A stretch of DNA of 19,257 bases from contig NZ_DYZA01000077.1 of assembly GCF_020741395.1 (NCBI RefSeq), positions 1-19,257 on the forward strand, written 5' to 3'. The notes under the pieces are model-generated. The model had not been told where the DNA came from. It saw only the letters and a list, made by a program, of their open reading frames with translations, and ran no database searches. The stretch is from Mailhella massiliensis (lineage in GTDB: Bacteria; Desulfobacterota; Desulfovibrionia; Desulfovibrionales; Desulfovibrionaceae). Numbering within the stretch: the first letter of the stretch is position 1; each line of letters begins with the position of its first letter. Positions 13,287-19,257 of this stretch are shown piece by piece. A program made the translations under genes and the position numbers.

Positions 13287-14279
13287 TTACAGAATTCCTG
13301 CATCCTTATAATATTTTTCCGCACCGGGATGCAGAGGCAGTACCAGATCCTTGGGCATATCCTGAGGATTCAGGGTAGACCATGTGGGCTGTACCGCATG
13401 CAGTTCCTTGTAGCCCTCGCAAATGGAGCGGGTGATTTTGTAGACCACGTCCTCGGGAAGATTTTTGCGGACCAGGAACACCGTGGTGTCGATGAGGCAG
13501 GGGGTATCCTTGCCTACGGCTCCGCCGTAGAACGTGCCGGGGACAGAGCCTATGCCGAGCCCGGTTTTTTCGGAAACAGCCTTGAGTACCTTGTCCGATA
13601 CGGGGATCCACTTGACGTCGCAGCTGCGCACGAGCTCCAGCTTGTCGGCCTGTTCTCCGGGGCCGAGCACGAACAGGGCGTTGATGACGCCGTCCTGGAA
13701 GGCAGCCACTCTTTCGGAATCGGGGATGACGGTGACTTTGCCTCCCCATTCTTCGATATCCTTCAGGGTTACGCCGAGTTCGGCAAGATACATTTGGCCG
13801 AGCATGTAGTGCAGCGAGCCCTTGGCTCCGCAGTCCAGGCGGATAGGCAGCTTTTTCTCCACGATTTCATCCAGGCTGTCGGCCTGAAGATCTGCGGACA
13901 CAATGATCTGCATTCTGGAGGTATCGTGGATATTGCCTATGGCGGCAAGATTCTTGAGGGGCTTGTTGTAAGGGGTCAGTCCTCTCGGCCCTGCAAAAGT
14001 ATTGAAGCCCTGCGTCAGCGTGAGGTCGCCGGAGTTGTTTTCCAGGCGCAGCGGATTGCTCACGGAGGCCCCGATGAGGATATCCATGGTGCTGCCGGGA
14101 TAGCGGTCGTTGATCAGTTTGCTTATGCCTGTCAGGCCGACAGTCCAGGTACCTCCCAGGTTGCTTCCGCCGACGCCGCGGATTTTTATGGGAGCGTTGT
14201 CTGCCTCCGCAGCCGTGCACGGAGCGGTTAAAAGAACCGTCATAGCGATTGCCAGGGCACTTTTCCAAATGAAACTCAT
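13287..14279 (-). CDS. TAXI-family TRAP transporter substrate-binding protein
   Basis: A 330-residue periplasmic binding protein. The signal peptide spans about residues 1-24 (CTAAEA cleavage region). The mature N-terminus carries IRGVGGSNLGGTWTVGLTGI (33-52), equivalent to the TGGTGGTYYPLGG-like loop of TAXI proteins, and the bilobal domain continues with the typical DLTLTQGFNTFAG (85-97) and GAKGSLHYMLGQMYL segments. TAXI proteins deliver small carboxylated ligands to TRAP permeases. It lies 42 bases downstream of the fused permease gene, the reverse of the more usual binding-protein-first order. AAAGGAG before 14279 sets the start; an upstream in-frame ATG at 14312 has no comparable site and would spoil the signal peptide. 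The ligand is unknown. Confidence 0.93.
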   Translation of the reverse strand: MSFIWKSALAIAMTVLLTAPCTAAEADNAPIKIRGVGGSNLGGTWTVGLTGISKLINDRYPGSTMDILIGASVSNPLRLENNSGDLTLTQGFNTFAGPRGLTPYNKPLKNLAAIGNIHDTSRMQIIVSADLQADSLDEIVEKKLPIRLDCGAKGSLHYMLGQMYLAELGVTLKDIEEWGGKVTVIPDSERVAAFQDGVINALFVLGPGEQADKLELVRSCDVKWIPVSDKVLKAVSEKTGLGIGSVPGTFYGGAVGKDTPCLIDTTVFLVRKNLPEDVVYKITRSICEGYKELHAVQPTWSTLNPQDMPKDLVLPLHPGAEKYYKDAGIL

Positions 14280-14321
14280 ACCATTCTCCTTTTGTTGAGG
14301 GGATGAACACATATTATGCAG

Positions 14322-16205
14322 TCATGCAGGCAAAGCCCTTCTGCGGCGTTGCATAAGAAGAACAAAGGCAGCCAGGACAAAGCCGAGTATGTCGGTGATC
14401 ATGCCGGGATATACCAGCGTAACGCCTGCAACGAACATGCAGACACGCTCCAGCCTGTCGGATTCGATGAGAAGCCATCCTTGCAATGAAGAGGCAAGGC
14501 AGATCACGCCGAAAATGGCGGTTGCTACGGAGGTCAGTACCGTATGCCATTCTCCCATGAGCAAAAGGGAGGGCTCAAAGATGAAGAAGAAGGGCACAAG
14601 GAAACCGCATATTCCCAGCTTGAATGAGGTGAGGCCCGTTTCCATGGGCGGCGCGTCGGCCACGGAGGCGCCTGCATAGGCGACCAGGCACACGGGAGGG
14701 GTGATGCCCGAACTTATGGCGTAATACATGACGAACAGGTGCGCTGCGATGAGGGGAACGCCTGCATTTACCAGCACGGGCGCGCCGAAGGTAGCCACCA
14801 GAAGATAGGCGGGCAGGGCAGGCAGACCCATGCCGAACAGTACGCAGGCCGTCATGAGCAGAAGGAGGAAAAGCCAGATACTGGTGGCCGCAATGGAGCT
14901 CATGATGCTGACGAAGCTGAACCCGAATCCGGTCATGGTAACGACGGCGATTACGACGCCGACGCAGGCGCAGCAGGTGGCGATCATGAGTATGTTGTTT
15001 GCCGTATCCTGAATGATATCCAGCAGACGCCGGAATCCTATACGGGTTTCCTTGTCGATGCAGGAGAGCAGCACGACGGACAGGCATGCTCCGAGGGCCG
15101 CATAGTTGATGCTGAAGCCGGACACCATGGCCAGGATCAGGAGTATGAGCGGAAGAAGGTGGTACAGCTTGCGGATTATCTTGCTGCGTTCAGGCACCAG
15201 GTCGCGGGGCGTTCCCTTGATGTTGTAGCGCAGGGCCTGGAAGTGGATCATCATGAAGAGACAGAAGTAATACAGGCAGGCCGGGAGCAGCGCGGCTTTG
15301 CATATAGCCAGGTAGCTGGTGTTGGTGTATTCGGCCATGACAAAGGCGATGGAGCCCATGACCGGGGGCATGATCAGGCCGCCGGAAGAGGCGACGGCTT
15401 CCACGGCGCCGGCAAAGGAGGGCTTGTAGCCCACCCTTTTCATGAGCGGGATGGTGAAGGTACCTGTGGCAAACACGTTGCCTGCGGCGCTTCCCGATAC
15501 GCTGCCGAACAGGCAGGAGCCGAAAATGGCCACCTTGGCCGGGCCGCCCACGGCATTTCTGGTCAGCAGACAGGCCAGTTCCAGAAAGACGTTGGACATG
15601 GTGGTCTTGTTGAGCAGGGAGCCGAAGAGGATGAATACAAAAATGATCCCGGCGGAAGAGCCGAGGGAAGCCCCCCAGATGCCGTCACCCAGAAGATAGA
15701 TGGTCTCCACCACGCGCTGGAACTCCAGCGGATAATGCCCGAGATTGCCGGGCAGAAGGTCTCCCCAGAAGGCGTAGGCCAGAGCAACGCAGGCCACGCT
15801 GAAGAGGGCGTTCCCCGCCATTCTGCGCGTGGCTTCCATGATGCAGCAGATGCAGGCTGAGCCCAGCGCCAGCTGTGTGGGGTCCAGATCGTCGATCTGA
15901 GCCATTCTTTCCATGATTTCTGGTTCATAAATCGCAATGTAGGCACAGGAAGCGGCGGACATGACGATGAACAGAAGATCCCACAGAAATATCCAGACAG
16001 GCTCCGCTTCGGTGAGCTTCCGATATTTATGGACGGGGGAACGCCACATGAATATCAGCGTCAGGATGAGCCCCAGATGCACGGAGCGTATCACCATGGG
16101 GTTGGGGGTATATATCCCTGCCGACGTGCACAGCTGAAACACACAGAGAATTGTGGCGATGATGAGAAAAAAAGGACGCAGTTTTTTTCGTTCAAAGGTC
16201 GGCAT
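14322..16205 (-). CDS. TRAP transporter permease, fused small and large membrane subunits
   Basis: A 627-residue membrane protein of the TRAP 4TM/12TM fusion type that accompanies TAXI binding proteins. The N-terminal DctQ-like section (about 1-165) is followed by a DctM-like section. The conserved core includes GSCLFGSVSGSAAGNVFATG (229-248), the GAVEAVASSGGLIMPPVMG region (266-284), and a second half with GMGLPALPAYLLVA and the ITPPVCLVAYAGASVADAPP segment, the repeat-inverted counterpart that forms the sodium and substrate sites. It drives Na+-dependent uptake of the compound bound by the TAXI protein encoded just downstream. The start has GGGAG and AAGG upstream. The 180-base gap to the reductase gene shows no clear promoter or terminator, so cotranscription is likely. 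Confidence 0.94.
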   Translation of the reverse strand: MPTFERKKLRPFFLIIATILCVFQLCTSAGIYTPNPMVIRSVHLGLILTLIFMWRSPVHKYRKLTEAEPVWIFLWDLLFIVMSAASCAYIAIYEPEIMERMAQIDDLDPTQLALGSACICCIMEATRRMAGNALFSVACVALAYAFWGDLLPGNLGHYPLEFQRVVETIYLLGDGIWGASLGSSAGIIFVFILFGSLLNKTTMSNVFLELACLLTRNAVGGPAKVAIFGSCLFGSVSGSAAGNVFATGTFTIPLMKRVGYKPSFAGAVEAVASSGGLIMPPVMGSIAFVMAEYTNTSYLAICKAALLPACLYYFCLFMMIHFQALRYNIKGTPRDLVPERSKIIRKLYHLLPLILLILAMVSGFSINYAALGACLSVVLLSCIDKETRIGFRRLLDIIQDTANNILMIATCCACVGVVIAVVTMTGFGFSFVSIMSSIAATSIWLFLLLLMTACVLFGMGLPALPAYLLVATFGAPVLVNAGVPLIAAHLFVMYYAISSGITPPVCLVAYAGASVADAPPMETGLTSFKLGICGFLVPFFFIFEPSLLLMGEWHTVLTSVATAIFGVICLASSLQGWLLIESDRLERVCMFVAGVTLVYPGMITDILGFVLAAFVLLMQRRRRALPA

Positions 16206-16385
16206 AAGGCCTTCTCCCGTAGGCGGTACACCGTTGAATGAGAGAGAAAGGAACTGTAAGAGAGGCTTCCTGTCGCATATCAGCGGTGTATGCCTGTTGA
16301 TATTGAAGTATCACCTTCGGCCCCTCCTCTGACCATAAGATGATAGGTGCAGATTGGATTGAGCGAGAGGATGAAAAGAAGAGAT

Positions 16386-18299
16386 TCAGATGCTGAGGGC
16401 GGCGTTGTACGCGCTGTGAACGGCATCCATGATTTTTCCCGCATGGACACAGTCTCCGAGCGGTGTGAACGGTATGTCGGCAAGGGCAAGAGCCCTGCTC
16501 AGGGCGTTGCGGGGGCGGTACCCCAGAGCAAGCACGATGGAGTCGAAAGCTTCAAGGCAGAGCTCGTCACCGTATTTGTTGCGGGCAGAGACCTGACCGT
16601 CCCCGGAGATGGAAGTCACCTCAGTTTCCAGATGGATGGTCGTGTTGTGTTCCCGGAGAGATTTCAGCAGGAAAATTCTCGGCCGGCGGTGCATGTCGGG
16701 AGCGAGGGCGGCGCGCATTTCCACAATGGTCACGTCCCTGTCCTTCCGGGCCAGAAACTCCGCGGTTTCACAGCCGACCATGCCGCCGCCGAGAACCAGC
16801 ACGCGCTTTCCCGTATCGGCTCCGTCGAGAACCTGTTCTGCTGTGAGATATTTCACCTTACAGGCAAAGGCAGGAACAACGGGATCGCTTCCCGTGGCCA
16901 CGAAGAGGACATCGGCTCCCAGCCCCTTCAGCTCCTCGACGTTCATATTTCTGTTCAGCTGTACGTCAACCCCCGACTCGACAAGCTCATGGGCATACCA
17001 GGAAGTGATGCGGGCAAGAATATCCTTGTGCGGAGGCAGAGCGGCGTAATGGAGCAGGCCTCCGAGCCTTTCGGAGCGTTCATAGAGCGTCACCTTGTGC
17101 CCGCGCTGGGCAGCGGTAAGGGCCGCCTGCATTCCGGCGGGACCGCCGCCCACGACAACGACGTTGAGGGCCTTTTCAGCCTTGGGGAAACCGAGCGCTT
17201 CCCTACCGACGCCGGGGTTGAGCACGCAGGACATTTGGGGCTGTCCGCCGCACCCTTCGCTGCAGCTGATGCAGGGACGTATGAATGCTTCACGGCCTTC
17301 CGCGACCTTGCGGGGCAGATCCGGATCAGCAATAAGGGTACGGCCCATGACGACCATGTCCGCCTTTCCTGAAGACAGGATGGACTCTGCGGTTTCGGAG
17401 TCGACGATACGCCCGGCGACAGCGACGGCGGCGGCGCCGTGCAGCGCTTCTTTAATAGCTGCGGAGCGGTCGGCGTTCCAGCCGCGGGGAATGGCGGTGG
17501 GCGGCCCTGTGAACTCGTTGGTTTCGGAGAGTCCCGCGCTCACGTTAAAGAGATCGATGCCGGCTTTGGCCACCACCGGAGCAATGCGGCATGCCAGCGG
17601 GAGCGTCATGCCGCCGGGAAGGAATTCTTCCACACTGCATCGGAAGGAGAGCGGCATGTGGGGCCCGACCACACGGCGTACCCCCCGGATGATTTCCAGG
17701 GGGAAACGCAGCATGTTGTCGAAGGAGCCCCCGTACTCATCCGATCTCTGGTTGAAAAGAGGAGATATGAATTCTGAAATCAGGTAGCCGTGCGCACCGT
17801 GTATTTCAATGAGGTCGAAACCTGCCTCCACGGCTCGGTGGGCGGCGTCTATGAAACGGTGAATAATGCGCCTGATATCCTCGGTGTCGAGAACGACGGA
17901 ATTATCCAGCGGGGTGAAGCCGGGCACAAAGGAAACAAGCGGTACAGGATGATGCGACACGGCGGGCCTGGATAACCTTCCGGCATGATTGAGCTGGATA
18001 CCTGCCCTGCCTCCGGCATCGTGGATGACTTGAGTGAGCTTTTTCAGGCCCTTGACATACCTGTCGTCATAGATGTTGACGCCCGGATTATAGGAGCGTC
18101 CCGCCGGGTCGACACAGGTCGCCTCAAGCATGCTGAGGCCGACTCCGCCTTTTGCCCGCGCTTCATGATAGCGCAGAAGGCGTTCACTGATCTGACCGTC
18201 GCTGCCGGCATAGCTGGTGAGCATGGGGGACAGAATGATTCGGTTCTTGAAAGTGGTTCCGTTGATGGTAATGGGCGATAGCATAAGGGGAATCGGCAT
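16386..18299 (-). CDS. FMN/4Fe-4S/FAD oxidoreductase of the Old Yellow Enzyme / 2,4-dienoyl-CoA reductase family
   Basis: A 637-residue three-domain enzyme. The N-terminal FMN TIM barrel (about 1-340) has LSPM at 23-26, QLNHAGR at 102-108 and the substrate-binding HGAHGYL (167-173, His167/His170/Tyr172). A 4Fe-4S cluster is bound by Cys343, 346, 350 and 358 (CISCSEGC...C). The C-terminal half holds an FAD Rossmann motif VVGGGPAG (about 382-389) and a second nucleotide site LGGGMVGCETAEFLA (about 503-517). Electrons should pass NAD(P)H to FAD to 4Fe-4S to FMN, reducing an activated C=C bond, as in dienoyl-CoA reductase, or demethylating amines as in relatives. The start at ATG 18299 is preferred; GTG 18311 is possible, and both have weak ribosome sites. 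It lies 62 bases after the first amidohydrolase paralogue, which suggests a shared substrate. Confidence 0.93.
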   Translation of the reverse strand: MPIPLMLSPITINGTTFKNRIILSPMLTSYAGSDGQISERLLRYHEARAKGGVGLSMLEATCVDPAGRSYNPGVNIYDDRYVKGLKKLTQVIHDAGGRAGIQLNHAGRLSRPAVSHHPVPLVSFVPGFTPLDNSVVLDTEDIRRIIHRFIDAAHRAVEAGFDLIEIHGAHGYLISEFISPLFNQRSDEYGGSFDNMLRFPLEIIRGVRRVVGPHMPLSFRCSVEEFLPGGMTLPLACRIAPVVAKAGIDLFNVSAGLSETNEFTGPPTAIPRGWNADRSAAIKEALHGAAAVAVAGRIVDSETAESILSSGKADMVVMGRTLIADPDLPRKVAEGREAFIRPCISCSEGCGGQPQMSCVLNPGVGREALGFPKAEKALNVVVVGGGPAGMQAALTAAQRGHKVTLYERSERLGGLLHYAALPPHKDILARITSWYAHELVESGVDVQLNRNMNVEELKGLGADVLFVATGSDPVVPAFACKVKYLTAEQVLDGADTGKRVLVLGGGMVGCETAEFLARKDRDVTIVEMRAALAPDMHRRPRIFLLKSLREHNTTIHLETEVTSISGDGQVSARNKYGDELCLEAFDSIVLALGYRPRNALSRALALADIPFTPLGDCVHAGKIMDAVHSAYNAALSI

Positions 18300-18361
18300 C
18301 TTTTTTTCCACTTCTGACTAAGGGTTGTCCCAAAGGAATTCGCTGGGGATCGGTGAGCTGA

Positions 18362-19213
18362 TCAGATTTCACCCAGCAGACGGGCGGCATTTTCATACAG
18401 AGTGTTGCGCAACGCTTCTTCGGTGAAGTTGCGGGACTTCCATCCGGCAAGGCACTGCGTAAGGCTGCGTACGGGATAGGTGCTGGCATACAGGATGCGG
18501 TATTTGAGATAGGTATTGGCCGCGTTGATATATTCTTCGGACATGGGGAATCCGGGAATATACACATAGCAGTCAGGCATAAGGTAGACGTTTTCGCAAA
18601 GGATAGCCATGGCAAGGGCCTTGTGGACATGAGGCCAGCAAGCATGGGGGACGACGATTTTCATGTTCGGAAAGCGGTTGGCCACACGCATGATGGCGTC
18701 TGGATCGGAATATGTCATATCCGGGCCGAGGCAGAAACTGCAGGTGATGGATACGATAAGATCAAGTTCCTGACATTTCTCGTAGATGGGGTCGATGCGT
18801 TTGTCGTCAATATACATGGGATCGTTCAGCCAGCCGCAGTCCAGTCCGATGCCGCGGAAGCCCATGCGGGCGCATCGTTCAATTTCCTCCACCTGGCCGG
18901 GAAGGCTGGGATTGATGCCCGCAAAGGGGATGAAACGCCCCGGATACTTTGCGGCCAGCTCTGCGCTGTCGTCGTTGTTGACGCTGCCGTAGCTGTCGGC
19001 CTTACGCCCCATGATCACGGCCTTCGTGGTGCCGGTGGCGTCCATTTCTTCCATGAACATTTCTATGGAACGGGCTTCTTTGGAGGGAACTTTTTCCTTG
19101 CCGATATCGAAAATGGACTGTTTCAGAGGATCGGTGGGAATGGGACCGCCGTTGAATACGCAGGTATCCAGATGGCTTTTGAAGGGCGGACGTACACGGA
19201 AATCGATAAGCAT
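18362..19213 (-). CDS. Amidohydrolase-fold protein lacking the usual metal ligands (paralogue 1)
   Basis: A 283-residue TIM-barrel protein clearly homologous along its whole length to the gene at 12356-13219. It opens MLIDFRVRPPFKSH, so the HxH metal motif is again RxR (residues 6 and 8). The strand-5 position is Thr in SITCSF (155-160), and strand 8 reads YASTYP (242-247), with Thr for the metal Asp. The strand-6 His is kept (VPHACWP, H190), as are DCGW (125-128) and PDCYVY (213-218). The ATG at 19213 has GGAG about seven bases upstream; an in-frame TTG at 19225 lacks a comparable site. It is the first gene of the operon in the window. Both copies preserve the same substitutions, which argues for a functional, metal-free subfamily rather than decay. 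The reaction is unknown. Confidence 0.85.
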   Translation of the reverse strand: MLIDFRVRPPFKSHLDTCVFNGGPIPTDPLKQSIFDIGKEKVPSKEARSIEMFMEEMDATGTTKAVIMGRKADSYGSVNNDDSAELAAKYPGRFIPFAGINPSLPGQVEEIERCARMGFRGIGLDCGWLNDPMYIDDKRIDPIYEKCQELDLIVSITCSFCLGPDMTYSDPDAIMRVANRFPNMKIVVPHACWPHVHKALAMAILCENVYLMPDCYVYIPGFPMSEEYINAANTYLKYRILYASTYPVRSLTQCLAGWKSRNFTEEALRNTLYENAARLLGEI

Positions 19214-19257
19214 GGCAGGCTCCAAAAATGAGTAAAGTTTGTTTAAAGGGGGATACA
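19214..19257 (-). other. Leader of the amidohydrolase/TRAP operon, cut by the window end
   Basis: Only 44 AT-rich bases precede the first operon gene before the window ends. The ribosome-binding site GGAG is seen at about 19221-19224; no promoter can be assigned in this length. Confidence 0.4.

Noticed and set aside
1..19257. CRISPR arrays, tRNA or rRNA genes, prophage genes
   Set aside because: No regularly spaced repeats, tRNA-like cloverleaf arms, rRNA segments or phage structural genes were seen on either strand.

Overview
The window reads as a GC-rich bacterial chromosome segment with dense, mostly minus-strand genes and clear Shine-Dalgarno sites. The gene mix (TAXI-type TRAP transporter, FMN/Fe-S flavin oxidoreductase, periplasmic ZraP-like protein) fits an anaerobic Gram-negative such as a member of the Desulfovibrionaceae. 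That placement is inference from gene content and codon use; there is no rRNA or other marker.

Left part (1-4200). The window opens inside the 3' end of an IS200-type transposase gene, broken by an in-frame TGA, followed by the structured right end of the element. About 400 bases without a convincing gene follow. Next come a short-chain dehydrogenase (minus), a NhaD/CitMHS-like sodium:proton antiporter (minus, with a strong terminator) and, divergently, thiD of thiamine biosynthesis (plus).

Middle part (4200-10200). A complete five-gene efflux locus matches the E. coli cecR-ybhGFSR set in content, order and approximate protein length: a TetR/CerR-family regulator (plus) faces a minus-strand operon of membrane fusion protein (YbhG), double-ATPase (YbhF) and two ABC-2 permeases (YbhS, YbhR). 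The shared control region carries nested inverted copies of ATTTGA-type half-sites that overlap both predicted promoters. A bidirectional terminator separates the regulator from a ZraP-like periplasmic metal-binding protein (minus, with a good promoter), followed by an EamA-family exporter (minus).

Right part (12290-19213). Five minus-strand genes form a probable uptake-and-catabolism operon. In transcription order they are an amidohydrolase-fold protein, an Old Yellow Enzyme-type FMN/4Fe-4S/FAD reductase, a fused TRAP permease, a TAXI substrate-binding protein, and a second amidohydrolase-fold protein, closed by a long hairpin terminator. Both amidohydrolase paralogues lack the usual metal ligands: HxH is RxR, the strand-5 His is Thr, and the strand-8 Asp is Ser or Thr, yet the strand-6 His is kept. 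This cluster is the best candidate here for an undescribed system: import of an unknown small, probably carboxylated, compound and its conversion by a flavin reductase together with two apparently metal-free amidohydrolase-fold enzymes.
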